64,000 nt of DNA from Cylicocyclus nassatus (lineage: Eukaryota > Nematoda > Chromadorea > Rhabditida > Strongylidae). Made by a program: the position numbers and the translations under genes. Below the pieces are notes generated by a model. That model ran no database searches and was not told where the DNA came from. It saw only the letters and a program-made list of their open reading frames with translations. This document shows positions 36,791 to 49,900 of this stretch, one piece after another. Position 1 is the stretch's first letter. Every line of letters starts with the position of its first letter. Location: NCBI GenBank assembly GCA_958299035.1, contig CATQJL010000001.1, positions 4,960,399-5,024,398 on the forward strand. The letters are read 5' to 3'.

Positions 36791-38705
36791 GTAGATTCAG
36801 TTTACAAAGAGAATGAGTGTTTCTTGCATCTTGCAAGGTTTAATCAAAGTTCTGATTTACGGTTGAAGACAGTCCTGCTATTGAACGGTTCTGGAGCCTG
36901 CCCAGTCATGCTTTTCTGGGAATACTGACCAAAGCGTTTTTATGTATTTGTCGACTTCTCAAGCAGCGAGCATAAAGTTAAGAGGTTTTTAGTCCACGAG
37001 CTCAGGATTTCGGTTTTATAGCCTTTGTACAGAGCCTGGAAAATCAAATTGGTAAGACATTTAGTCAAAAGCACCAGAGGTCAAGATTCGATCCATGACT
37101 CAGTAAGTGGAGGCGCAGACGAGCAGCGAAATATAGCAGAAAATACAACGCATCCGGCTCGGTCCCAGATCTCCACGTTACATATTATTTTGTATGCCAC
37201 GAGATGACTAGGAATGCCGAGACGCTACCGATTTTGAGCATCATTACGACGAGAAAGTCGCATTTTTGTCTGCAGTTAAGAGCATCTGAATATTAACAAG
37301 ACTTGTCAAGTCCCCAAAATTTGGCATTTCTCGCGAGCAGGTGATGTGAGAAGTAATGTTGCTATTTATGTGAAAATTCTCACGAAAATCTTGTAAATTA
37401 GCATGTCTTAGCTTCAGAAACACAAAATATGAATTTTATTGTTCCATCAGTGCAGCTGCAATGATTCGTCATACTTTCTCACTCAATCCGCTTCATTCGA
37501 AACTATTTCTAATAACTTAGTAAGTTCAAAATTAAAAAGTTTTCTGTGAATGTTATTCTTTTGGGTAAAGATTGTGCTTTGCCGCATCATAGTGAAAGAT
37601 GAGAGTACATGATTTAATGATCGCGTGAATGCGAGACAACCTGATAGTGGTTAGGAGGTCATAGCAAGCCATTGTCCAAGCGGCAACTTGTTTGAACCAT
37701 TTACGGCAGAAAGTGAAGTTTGAATATTTGCATCCTACATAAGAAATCCAGGTGTGCATAAATGACATTGTAGCGGTCAGAGATAGAGCCAGTTTCGGAA
37801 GAGATCAAGGCGATATTCAATGTAGTAGGCAGCTATTCTTCGCTAGATGTCTGAAAATGGAAATTACAGCCTATACTTTATCCGTAAACCTATAGTTGCT
37901 ATCGTACCAATTTCAAAGCAGTTTTGATAATCTTCAATTTTCTGAGTCACAGTAGTCACTAGGGCGGCAGTAATTCCCTCCCCCCTGATCATAAGATAAT
38001 TGTGGCCGTAACGTCGCCGGCACCGTCGCCAAAAAGCAATCTTCCGCATTTAGACCGTCTGAAGCCTTTTAACAAAAAAAATCAAATTAAGCCACCGCCA
38101 TTTCGACGAAACCTACCCTAAAACTCGAAATTCAAAAAATCCCACTAGGAAAATATAAATACTCACGGGGCAACAGGTGGCAACTTCGCGAGCTCGTTTG
38201 CCGGCAACCTGCCAGTAGCTCATTGGGAGAACTGCCGGCAGGTCAGAAAGCACGATAAATAGTGCTCCTTTATGAGAGAAATGTGCCAGCACCTCGACAT
38301 GCCTTCATACCATTTCGCTGTCTTTCAGGTCCAAATTTTACAAACGCATGTACTGATCATGCCGTCGTACGGGCGCAACTTGCTTTTGGTTGCTGTAATC
38401 GTTGCCGCGGAAAGCCACAAGTGTCGCATTGGTTTAGTGGCTAGCGAGAAGACAATCGAATTCCATGCATGCAAGTTCACGTGTGTGCAGTGCAAACGTT
38501 TTCCGGCAATCTGCCTATGGCTAGTCTGCGAGTTCACGCCGGAGTTGGCAACTTTCCGTGATGTGTGCCAACTTGCGGGCTATGATGCCGCGAGGTATGG
38601 GTATGGAGAGAAATGTACTATGATGAGAGTTCAAAGTCTTTTATAAGCATCACAGATATGTATTCCGCGTATTTAAGCAGTGAAGAAGCAGAAGTGCTCA
38701 AAATA
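36791..38705. other. Intergenic, no supported gene
   Basis: A plus-strand frame at 38272-38646 is fairly long, but it has no recognisable domain and no consistent splice context. Parts of 36800-36990 may be further transposase debris. Confidence 0.35.
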
Positions 38706-39416
38706 TTAGGTCGCGCCGAAAGTTCCGAAAGTACCGCACCATCTTCAAAAATTCACAACTTCTGCTTTTTTCAACCGATTTGCTTGTTTTCATATTTATC
38801 TGAGAGAGCAAGTCATTCTCTTTATAGGGGCATCTTAGCGGCATTCTACTGAGCATATACTGCATAGATATAAGCGGTAGAAGAAAATTACTCAAATTTC
38901 GAATTTTCTGTGTAGGGTCATAAAAAATCTGAAACCTGCAGTAAAAATCGGAGCAGTCAGTATTACAGGCTCTTTCACCAGCCCTTTCTAACTGTGCAAA
39001 GTTTGCGCCAATTGAGCGTCTTTATAAAAAGTTATGATTTCCCTGAAAAATACCAAAATAAATCAAAATTGCTCTTTTGTACTTTTGCTTGCTCGAAAAT
39101 CATAACTTTATAGGATGCTCAATCAGCATAAACTGTGCACAGTTAGAAAGAGCTGGTGAAAGAGCCTATAATACTCTGCTCCGATTTTTACTGCAGGTTT
39201 CAGGTTTTAAGACCCTACACAGAAAACGCAAAATTTGAGTAATTTTCTTCTACCCCTTATATCTTGCAGTATATGCTCAGTAGAATGCCGCTAAGATACC
39301 GCTATAAAGAGAATGACTTGCTCTTTCAGATAAATACGAAAACAAGCAAATCGGTTGAAAAAGCGGAAGTTGTGAATTTTTGAAAATTGTGCGAACGAAC
39401 TTTAGGCACAACCTAA
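38706..39416. repeat. Mariner-type foldback MITE, 711 bp
   Basis: TTAGGTCGCGCCGAAAGTTC after TA at the left, inverted copy GAACTTTAGGCACAACCTAA before TA at the right. The arms of about 340 bp pair along nearly their whole length (CTGAGCATATACTGCA against TGCAGTATATGCTCAG), with a short centre near 39060. Non-coding. Confidence 0.85.
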
Positions 39417-39921
39417 TATAAATGCGAAACTACAAAACTTTGTAAAGGAGGCCTTTTTGTATGACCGCAAGCCCACCCAACACTTCCATACTTATCCTTA
39501 TGGCTTAGAAATTTCTGAACAATAATTTTAAAATGAGAGAGAACTATTTCCCAACTCCGCAAAATGAATGAATCTGATTTCTCATTGAAAGTAACGGAGA
39601 TAGATTTAGCTCACATCCACAAAACAGACCAGCGATTCTGCTTTTTCTGTGAATCGTAATCGTAATGCAATATGAACAAGAAGTTGGGCATCGAATACGA
39701 ATTAAATTTCCGCATCAGTTCCAACTTTCATTTCTAGTTTCCGCTCCAGTCACTATAGCATTACGTCTTAAAGCGAAATGCTATGTGTCATATCAGCTGT
39801 TCAAAAAGTTCTTCCGATTCCTCTTCTCTGAAGTCCAAAATTGAACGCGAACGCACGGCGCTGGGCGAAAAACCGTCTTTTAGATGGTAGACCGGCAAAA
39901 CTTGCAAAAGCATGAATTAAA

Positions 39922-40009
39922 AGTAAGTGCTATACCTCAGATACATAAGGTGCGGAAATTTGATTTGTTTTTGAGTGCTATACCTTATATACTGAGGTAT
40001 AGCACTTAC
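39922..40009. repeat. Short local inverted repeat
   Basis: AGTAAGTGCTATACCTCAG pairs with CTGAGGTATAGCACTTACT about 60 bp away. It abuts the TA that borders the next mariner-type element, so it may be an older element used as its landing site. Confidence 0.6.
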
Positions 40010-40011
40010 TA

Positions 40012-40929
40012 TTAGGTTGTAAAGAAAGTTCCCGGGCACTTGCGAAATTTTTTTTCAAATCGCTGTAACTTCAAGCAGATTGATTCTTTTCTAAAGCTCT
40101 AAACTTCATTGCAAAGACAATTTTGTCGACAACATATATTTGTCTTGCTGGCTTCTCAGCACCTCGCTGCGGTCCACCAGCATGCGCAGAAGGGAAAAAG
40201 GTCGTCGCGAAAAGTGGCCTATTTGCGCAGGATTATCTCATGCAGGATGAGAGCTGGAAAGCTCAGATGTTGTAGTTATATAGAGATCTGCCGGGGCTGT
40301 TATGGGGACCATTCATATTTTTGAAGGACTCCCTGCAAAAAAATTTGTCCCAGAAAGTTTGAAAAATCGACCATTTTTTGCCCCCAAAAATGCACCATTT
40401 TTCGTGTAATTTGCTTTGAAGTCTTCTCGTTCTGCACAGGGCTGACCAAATCTTTGATTACTGCGAATCTTGTTAGGGTAATGCCTTACACTTCTTTTGG
40501 ACTCATCACCCAGGCGTGGCGATCCCCGCAGAAGCGACGCCAGCTGCGAAAAGAAATGCAGTCAGTTGCAAGTTCGACGGCTTGTAACTTCTGAGCGCAG
40601 ATCGCCAAACTCGAGTGCAGCTGCGGGTCAGTACTCAACAGACTTCTCAATCAGATCACCCATGATTTGGACGAAATTCTGTGAACTGCGCAAAAAATGG
40701 CCGCAGAAAGAAAAATTGTGAAATTTTTGTGGTCGGAAAGGTTTGCTTTTTTGATGTGCAGATCAGACAAGTTTTAGCATCGATAGAAATCAAAAGCGTT
40801 TTGAAAAGTTTAGGCTTCCCTCTACTGAACGGTATGAAAAACTAGTCGTTAAAGTCCGACCGAGCGCCGAAAAAATGCGTCTGAAAATGAAATTTCCAAA
40901 AGTGCCCGGGAACTTTCTTTACAACCTAA
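40012..40929. repeat. Mariner-type element, 918 bp, non-autonomous
   Basis: Terminal repeats TTAGGTTGTAAAGAAAGTTC and the inverted GAACTTTCTTTACAACCTAA, flanked by TA on both sides. Terminal similarity runs about 35 bp and then stops, so the interior is not a foldback. Inside, the frame at 40497-40721 has no catalytic transposase motif that I can see. Confidence 0.8.
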
Positions 40930-42504
40930 TACTACTACGCTAACTTCACAAATACAAACGCACCTTTTCCAATTTTTCAAGCCAGCAGCTCGGCCGCACT
41001 ACCGTGGCTCGTGCGGTAGCTCTCCCACATAATTCTTTCAATTAAGAAGGAGCACGATAGCGGGTCCATTGGTCTCGAATCATTTTGGCGTGTTCAAGCT
41101 CGTCGAGTTTAGGTAAAAAAAACTGGTGCATCTCAACTCGTGAAGTTAGAGTACTTACTCCGCTACCTGGGGTTTCTTCAAAGCAAGAAATAAATCTTTG
41201 GCATCACTGTTTAAAAACTGAGATCTCCACTTGTTTTGGAACGCAGCTAACGCATTTCTTTGAAAAAAAAAGCACCTAGGAGACCAGTCATGTATAGGGT
41301 CCAAAAATCGTGGCGCTAGCGCGACCGCACGCGACACGTACGCACTTCCAGCAACTTTTTCTTGGTTTTCATCTCTTTTCAATGATTTTTCCGCTTACGT
41401 ATGATAGTGTTTAGACACTGGAAATGACTGAGCTAAGCGTTATGGTGATGCCTTTTTAGATGGTGCTTTATGCTCGTGTGGGGCAAAGACCGCAGTCGAA
41501 TCCGTCGTCACGATTTTAAAAACTGCCTATGCTTTTTGAGGATGCCAGTAACATAACCAGATTATCTACATTGGCAATGACTATGATGAATTTATAGATC
41601 AAACTGCATTGGTGAAACGTTTTAAACAACCCAATATATTATGCTTCGAGTTATGCCAGACGGGTCAAAGGTGAAGCCTAATGAATTTTCAGACCTTAGC
41701 AAAAGAGCTGAAATGATTAGAGGCATTTACTTTGTAACATTCACATAAAAAGTGTAAGTGATTCTGTAGTGTTCTTTTCTGCGCCTATTCCACAATTTTT
41801 ACTCAATGTCGTACAAAAGCTTTCCACTAAGTGAGAAAAAACCACACATAGGATTTTGCACAATTTTGGATAAAAATCAACTTGCAATTATTTGAATTTA
41901 TATGAAAAAACATATAGTCTATTGGGCGTCACATTTCGACGCGATCCTTTGCCAATTCCACATTTCGCAATGCCCATTTGAAGGGCAAAAAGGCTATATA
42001 ACCAGTAATGCATAAAATCATGAGTGAATAGGTGTAGCACGGGCGTAAAAGATTCCGGTTGACCCCCATCAGACGGTATTTGTCTGGAGGCACTCATTCG
42101 AATCGAGGACGCAGCACCGTGCAAGCGGACATCGTTTCAACGTCATCTCAGCCGTTCATATTCCGTTAGCGAACACTGTCCTACGGTACTGAGTAAACTT
42201 TTGCATGCCTACTTTGTTGATTCATTGAATTAAACCTTATCTGTGCCTTTGCTCAACTTCCCTACATGACAATTGATGAAATGAATTTGGTTTCACGCAA
42301 AATCTGAATTTTAATTATGCCTGTCATATCATACAGATCTGACTTAAAAAGTCTGTTATATCATATGAACATTCAAAAATATAAAACATTGAAAATATAC
42401 GTTGATCCTGATGATATAGTAGATCATGAGCCATTTCCAATTAGTCCCATGTTCGCATATAGGAGTAAGCCTTCAGAGCTTTTTTGATTTCCAAAAACAA
42501 ATTA
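40930..42504. other. Intergenic, no supported gene
   Basis: No domain-bearing frames. The stretch 41430-41520 resembles 36420-36540 (AGCTAAGCGTT and CGCAGTCGAATCCGTCGTC against AGCTGAGCGTT and GACAGTCAAATCCATAGTC), so it is probably a shared repeat. Confidence 0.4.
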
Positions 42505-42998
42505 GAGTGTCTCATAATTTTTTACCGTCTTTTACAACCGTCCTCTTTTCGTATTTTTCCATCAATTAATGTTTCTTGAATGACCATTCAACAGAGCTAA
42601 GCAAGATCTACAAGTCGGCTATCAACCCAATTCGTATTCCACGTGAACTTTTGAGCTGAAATATGATAGCACTCAAGAACGAACTTTACCTTGAAAAACC
42701 TATCTCGGCCCCAAAAAAAAATCTTAAAAGTTTCCCATTTATCCTAGCATATGCTTGATACATCGAACATTCAATTGTACAGTTTCCGTATTTTTTCCAT
42801 GGTTAAAAACAAAGAAAAAATGAATAGAGTAAATTGGCAAACTCCGCCCCTAGAAGAACTGAGCTCCTCCCACGCACGTGATCATATAGCTCATACATAT
42901 AAAAGTAAGATCATGTATCTGTACCTTTTGTAGGTGTCCCAGATCATGAGAAACGCTGATGTTTAGAGTAAAAACGGTAAAATATTATGAGACACCTC
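42505..42998. repeat. MITE with GAGGTGTCTCATAAT ends
   Basis: GAGTGTCTCATAATTTTTTA at the left pairs with ATTATGAGACACCTC at the right over about 25-30 bp. The target duplication is unclear. Non-coding. Confidence 0.65.
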
Positions 42999-43535
42999 AT
43001 ACGTTAAGTGAGTAGTTGATCGCCGTTTTACACACAAATTACGGTAGGCATATTGTAACCTCTATAATAAGACGCAAACAACATTTTCAAAGGTAGACCG
43101 CTAACAAGTCGTTAGATATGCAATAAAATCATCATCTTTATGATCCTTGTTAGACAAGTAGCTATATCTTCTGTAAAAGCTTTTCTAAAAAATCATTCAT
43201 TCTGCAGTTTACAAAAATCATTGATTATCGGGCGTTTGTATATACTTTGTCAGTATTTTTTTACAAGTAACAGGACAGACTAATTTTTATCAAAGTTCCC
43301 TTCAAGATCTCCACATAATTCCTAATGCGATCGTACGCAAAATCCTAATGTTATTTATCACAAAGAAAAGATTTGGTTGCATGAAAAACCTGATTGAAAT
43401 TTCGGTGAAAGTAAATGAAAAACTTTTTTTGATGGCATTTTACGTAATTTCCGAGCTAGTCGATGCTATAGAAACGATAAATTATGTTTGCTCAACTTAG
43501 AAGCATGATTCAAAGCTTAAAAAAGAGACTTTTTC

Positions 43536-43537
43536 AG
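43536..43537 (+). promoter_or_regulatory. Possible spliced-leader acceptor upstream of the PAN-ZP gene
   Basis: GACTTTTTCAG ends six bases before the ATG at 43544, the arrangement expected for a trans-spliced first exon. Confidence 0.5.
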
Positions 43538-43543
43538 AATTCG

Positions 43544-43706
43544 ATGTATCATGCACTCTTCCCCATATTCCTTTGGCTGCTACCCTTCTGCTCCTCTCTG
43601 ATCTGCTCAAACGGTACAAGTGCAGTGTTCATCTCAAGGTCCTACCACAATAATCTTGCAAATGGCCTACATTGCTTCGAGAATTGTGCTACATTGAATT
43701 GCACCG
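43544..43706 (+). CDS. Possible alternative first exon of the PAN-ZP gene (signal peptide)
   Basis: This encodes a strong signal peptide (MYHALFPIFLWLLPFCSSLI), then a Cys-rich end (LHCFENCATLNCT). It can end at a GC donor (GCAAGT at 43707) in phase 1. That is the phase of the exon ending at 44086, so both can join exon 2 at 44147, and both place a Cys and then TG just before it (NCTG against RCLTG). It could also splice to an acceptor at 43850 and read through, but that would bury a second signal peptide inside the protein. Whether it belongs to this gene is uncertain. Confidence 0.4.
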
Positions 43707-43962
43707 GCAAGTTTTTACACAACATTTGGAAGAAATATGTTATGGAATTACTAGGATCGGCATGGCAATTGTTATTAGGCGCCACATTTCTTTACCAATA
43801 GAGAGGTCATTGAAAAATAATGGGGTGTTGCTCCTTCTTTTTCCTTTAGGACCTCAGGATCCTCAAAATTTACCTACTTTTGAAAGCTATTTTTTGGTAA
43901 TTTCAAAACAAGTACGTCAAATTGAATCCCAAACCAAAAAAAGGATGAATAAACTTTCGAAA

Positions 43963-46900
43963 ATGGCGTTATTTTCCTTGTTTATAGCAATTGTTCTCAA
44001 TGAACATTCGTGCGTTTCCTTACATGTGGCTGATTTTCAAGGATTAATAGAAGCGAATAAAGTTCTGACCAAGAGATGTTTAACAGGTAGGTTATTTGTC
44101 AATTAAATAAGTAAAAATTTACTGTTTTATGCTTGCAAGTATTTAGGCATTTCTCCTGGAAAGGTGGTACGATTGTATAAGGACAGTTTTCTCGATTATC
44201 CTTTCGAAAAAATGACACAAGCTTTGGACGAATATGACTGTCTGAGGATGTGTTTGATGGAGACGGTATGACTCAAAATTTGTAGGCTTGCAAGAGCCTT
44301 CAAAATGTATGCAATGCATGTCACGCGCGGCGCGGTTAAATGCCTCTGAGTCAGCAGAGAGAGCATGTCGAAAGAAGATACGCAGACAGGCGAGGCTGCG
44401 CCGATATCGTGGTGAACGTCGCGTATCTGCTTAGTGAGCCATCTTGTAATTTCATGGCTAAGCAGGATAATCAAATTATTATTTTCTATTTATTTTATTT
44501 ACTTTCTATGAGATTCTTTCTTTGTCAAATAGCAGGATAAATTTACTCTCTTTGAAAGTCAGCGTTTTACTGTATTCTGTCTAGGATCCACCATGCAAAT
44601 CAATCAACTTCTTTGCTGCAAGTAATGAATGTTTATTGAATAATGCAAATTCATTCAATACAAGTATTTTGGATGGCGATGATAGCAATCCTGTTTCTTA
44701 CATGGAGATACAGCAGGTAAAAGGTAAGTTCTGGCAACCTCAAATTGCTATTGGTAAGTTTGGGACCAACCTTCTCTATCTAAGATGCGTGTTTGAAATT
44801 CTATTCACACTTAGGTAGGGACTGTTTACTCAGTAAGCGGGTCAACCTTACTGAGGCGTAAAATATCGCTTCAGTGAATCATAGTGTGCCTCATTGAGTT
44901 TGGTGATTCATGTTACAAAATTTAGACACAAAAATTATATCACTTCAAAATATCGAGAAAATTTCTTTGGGAGGAGATCACGACTATCCTACATAATGTT
45001 CTGAAAAAGTTTTGCGAGGCTTACTATTCTAATAAAAATTAGTATATTTCGTAAATTCTTACATAAAAGCAAAACACCGCCCTTTGGTCAGCCATTGCTA
45101 CAGAGCCAATCTCATTTTTCAATTGATTAATGCTTTAGAGAAAAAGAAGTGCAAAAACTCGTTTCACATGATTCCATGGAATGAAATGGTGCTCAGAGGA
45201 GAGGCCCAACTATTAAATGTCGCTGGAGGTCATGCAAAGGTATTTTCAAAAATCAAGGTTTCAAGCTGAGAATTTAGCATATTTCAGTGCTTAAAAATGT
45301 GCAATGACTGCGACTATGTTGTGTACAACGAATATTATTCTGAGTGTTTCTTGATTTATTATGATCATTATGGTCAGAAATTCAACTTTATCACCGATGA
45401 TTATCAGGTAAGCGCATTATTTCTATGAAATTTGAAAAAAAGTAATTGCAGTTAGATCTTTGTACACTTTAAGGCTGTTGAGTCTTGATCTAGCCTAAGG
45501 ATTTCTTGCAAACTACCAGAAGTTCAAAATTAACTCACTTTTGTCTCTTTTCTTTATTCAGTGGAAGCAAAGAAGTGTACTGCACCAATTTTTACTGTTG
45601 TCTAGGTACCCGAGAATGAGTCGCAAAATTTATAGAGTCCCACTTAACGAGTTGCAAAAATGTGCAAGTGACGTATTTAGATTTGTAAAAGTCGAGTTTT
45701 TTTTGATCCAAATTAATTTAGCTTTCTGAAGAGAATTTCGCGTTTTAAAGTTTTTACGTTTCACGCCATGCCCCCTTTCAGAATTTTCGTGGTTACGGGC
45801 CCGCAGAATTTTGGAAAGCAGAATGTTTGGATTGCGTGGCTAACGTACTCACCTTCATCAGAAAAAAGTTTTTGCCGCGTTCTCTTCCCCCTTCCCTCTC
45901 TCCCCTCCCCTTCCCCGAACGGAAATCCTGAGTAGCCCACTGGTAGACATATAAGTCCGAAAGATTCCTTGCAAAGACTTTGTTTTTGTACGCTCGATTT
46001 TTTTTGTTATTTTCTATAAAGGTATTGACTTAAAGCGTTGTACCAAAATTTGCCTCGAGTGAATGAGTAGGCTTCAAAGAGGAGATGGATATTTCCAGTT
46101 CAGAAGTGCCAAGTGAATAATTTTAATTTTGATAATATATAATAATTATAATAATTTTATAATTTTATAATTAATAATATAATAATTTTGTTAATTTTGG
46201 TTTTTTTCGATTTTCCAAAGCATTGCAATGCCAATTTCATTTTCATTATAGATATCGCAAGCTTACTTTCAGGTTTTCGAAAACATCTGCAGGCATCCGC
46301 TTGTGAACTGCTCATCTAAAAATGCTATGTATATATTACATTACCACAAAGATACAGTTCTGAGGAGCCAATGTCTTCAAAAGTTTGTTTTCTTGGCTTG
46401 GCTTACTTGTTTACTCTATGATGAATTAAAGATGTATTGATGATCGGCTATGTAAGTATGGATATGTGAAGAATGCAATGTGCTTCATATCTTCACAAAA
46501 AGAGCCTTATGAAAAACTTGTTGAGAAGTACTGTGTGGGATTTGAGGAAACAAATGTGGGTAAGTAAACTTCTGAAAGATTTTCTAGTGCAAATGCATTC
46601 GTTTTTTTTCTTGTAGGACTTTTGTTTGAAGAAAGCAGCAAGTGCCAGAAGCCCAAGGGTAGTGTCATAGTCGTGGATTCTATAGAGTTGGGTGACTGTA
46701 TGCAATTATGTCTGACACATCCAACGAAAAGGTAAGAGTTTTTTAAAACTTTTCCGTAAAGCCAACAAATACTATTTTACAGTTGTGAAGCAGTCTCTTA
46801 TTATCCTGACAGAAAATGTTTACTTTTGTCTGGAGCTGATACGAACCGTGACTCAAACTTAAACATCAGCTTGGAATGTAGGCATTACAAGCTCAATGCG

Positions 46901-49900
46901 ATGAAATTTACAGGAATATGTAAGTTTATCCTAATTAGGTATCAATTAGTTAACAAACTATAATTACAGCCAAGAAAAAGGGTGGTATAAAGCAGAAGTT
47001 ACGATTAGAAAATGAACTTAATAGAGCTAAAGCACATGGCGTGAGTAGCCGGAAGGAAGTAGGTTCAGTTTTGCCTTTGTCATCAGGCGATTACTTCCTT
47101 GATTATGATTTGCAGGAAAACTTCAAGAAGAATTCCTTTACGCAAAGCGGCATCGATCTCAACGTTGAAACTTTTTGCAATTACGACAGCATTGTTGTGA
47201 AGGTATTTATGATTATTAAAGGTTTTATGCGCACGCATCACTTTTTTTTGAACGTGACAGATGGGAACATCAAATAGGACCAACTCACAAAGAAAAGCTA
47301 TTAAAACATTCTGTTAGGTTGCCCGGAAACTGTTGTCCGTTTATTTCATCGCTCACTAAAATTTACAACCAATCCTTAGGTACCATTTGATTCAGTTTTA
47401 TATCTTCTTTAACAGCTACCCTTTGATTTAAATGGCTTGGCGGCGGGAAGGCGGGGCTTCGTGACCTGCATGAGGCTAGATAATGATCAGAGAGCATGCG
47501 AGCGCCAGAGACGCAGACTGCCTCGCGGGCGCGAACGGCCTTAATTAGGTTACAAAGTCTCGCCTTCAAGGCGCCAAGCCAGTTGAATCAAAAGATAGGT
47601 TTGCTTTCTGACCTTATCTTTGCAGTGTCATCGCCATGGCATTTTGAGCACCCCAGCAGTAAAGACAGATCTTTCCTGAATTTTAGAAACTTATATTTTG
47701 ATTTTTTTCAAAGAGCGCTAGTAAATGATATGTAGAGCAAACCTTTGGCTACATCTTACCAAATTCAGATTACATGGGCGAGTTTACCAAGTTTGTTATA
47801 ATGATTTTATTCAATAAACCGTGCTTTTTGATGGTTTACTACGTAAAAGTACTGAAAATCCAAAAGGCTGCTTTTTCAGAACAAATCAAACTTGGTCATG
47901 TTGCATAAATATAGTTCAATAGGAATCATGTTTCGATTCGCAGAAACCCCAAAAGCTTTCCTATACAGGGTGTCCCAAAAAAATGTATCGAACGTTTGAT
48001 CGTTAATATCTCTCTTCCCAAGAAGTTTTTTGCCTTGCTTCAAGTACCATTTTGTAGAGCTGTCTTCAACTTAGATTTTCATTATAGAACGAATCACCCA
48101 TCTCTCTTCATTACTGTAGGATTACGGTAGAAACTTGAAACATATGGTGTCAATGTAGAAAAAGCTGCCGTTTCGAAATTTTTCAAAAAAAAAATGTGAA
48201 AACTTGTGTATTTAGGTTTTTATGGACGCTGAGTTCAATACTCAACTATACTCAAGATTGCGAAGCTTTCTAAACGGTGTAACCGCACTTTTTAGGAACA
48301 TTGAAAAAATGGCCGCTACCTCTTACCTGGCATAACTCTTCAATGAAGTATCATAATAAGTTGGAAACTTTACAGTTACAATCAGCAGCTCTAATTAGCT
48401 TAGTGTAAAAGTTTTCAGGCTGTTTTGTTTCCTTTCTGAGGCAAAATATGGCCTTTCATGGCTCAAAACCCTCTTTGAAGTTTCTACCGTAATCCTACAG
48501 TAATGGAGAGAGATGAGTGATTGGTTCTATTATGCAAATCTAAGTTGAAGCCAGCTCTACAGATTGGTACCTGAAGCAAGAAAAAACACTTCTTCAGATA
48601 GGACATATTAACGATCGAACGTTCGATACATTTTTTTGGGACGCCCTGTATATGCTGTAGTTGCGTGTTCCATGACTTTGCCAAAAATCGACAATTTCGA
48701 AGAAATTATTTTTCGAAGCTAGAAGCGACAAATTAGGAGAGTCTAAAAATAGTCCCTTGTACGAGGTTGCTCTATTTCATCCATACTTAACCCTTTCCGA
48801 AACATTGGAGTGAAATTTTGAAAATTAGGCTAACCCTAAGCAGATAAAATTGACGGTGGAGAATTTTGGCAGTTATCAAAAAAAGCATCCAAGATTGTGA
48901 TTCTTAAATGCATCCATAAGGAAGAAAGAAAAAGCTGCATTGAATGCATGTTGAAACTCATTCAAGTCCTTACTGTGCGCGGTTTTATAGTGGTTTGAAA
49001 AAACGGACAAGACTTTGGGACCCTGATATATTAGGCTTTAAACTAAGTTTTGCAACTGCTTTCATAACTCAGCTTTCTTTGGATAAGGCGCACTCAAACT
49101 TTGACATTATGTAAGCGTAATATTAGCTAATAAAAACTCCAGAACTGCCTGAATTTTGAAAGCGAGAAAATTGCCAGTCATTTTCCGAAAACTACTGAAT
49201 TTTTAGAATTTTTGGGGTTATAAGCCAAAAGAAGCCGTTAGCAGCCTAGACCATATGCAATAATCGCGAAATCGTGTACAAGTTGTTGTTAAAGGTTGAT
49301 CCATTTGGCTCACCAGGAAAGAAATAAATTCTAGGGGCAAATCGAGATTTGCCGCCCTCACAAATTCGAGCGAGTCACTGTACGCCAAGGCTGCTGGGCA
49401 CAACCGTCCATGACTAAGGGATCAGAACCACAAAATTCCCCGAGCCTTTACATACTGAGGTTCTTTGAGCTGCTAAACGCAAATATCATATTCATTTGTT
49501 GAACCAACGCCTCTTTCCTTGTTTAGGGTGAGAGCCTATATCGTACTCCTACAGTAATCTTTCAAAAAGCCCTTATCACGCAACTTTAGCATCGTATTCG
49601 AGATCAGCATGTCAGATAACTCCACTACGCCAAGTTTCAGCCGAATCTGTCGTTACAATTTTTATCTTTATACCGTATACCTACCGTGACCCTCAGTGCA
49701 ATGTCGGAATTTGATACAACAGCAGCTCGCTTGTAGCTTACGTCAACCAACACCGTGGCAGAATTTGAGTGCGCCATGTTGAGTGAGAGGAAAGTTACCG
49801 AATGAGTTGCAAAACTTAGTTTCCAACCTAATATTAGATCGTTTCGAAAGCTCTTTCTGTTTTTTCAACCTATCATAAAAAACTTATGGAATAGAGATAG

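Noticed and set aside
38272..38646. 124-codon plus-strand frame with several Cys
   Set aside because: Looked like a possible secreted fragment, but it lacks a signal peptide and consistent exon borders, and no family is recognised.
40497..40721. Possible transposase fragment in the mariner element at 40012
   Set aside because: No DD-type catalytic motif or helix-turn-helix pattern could be read in any frame.
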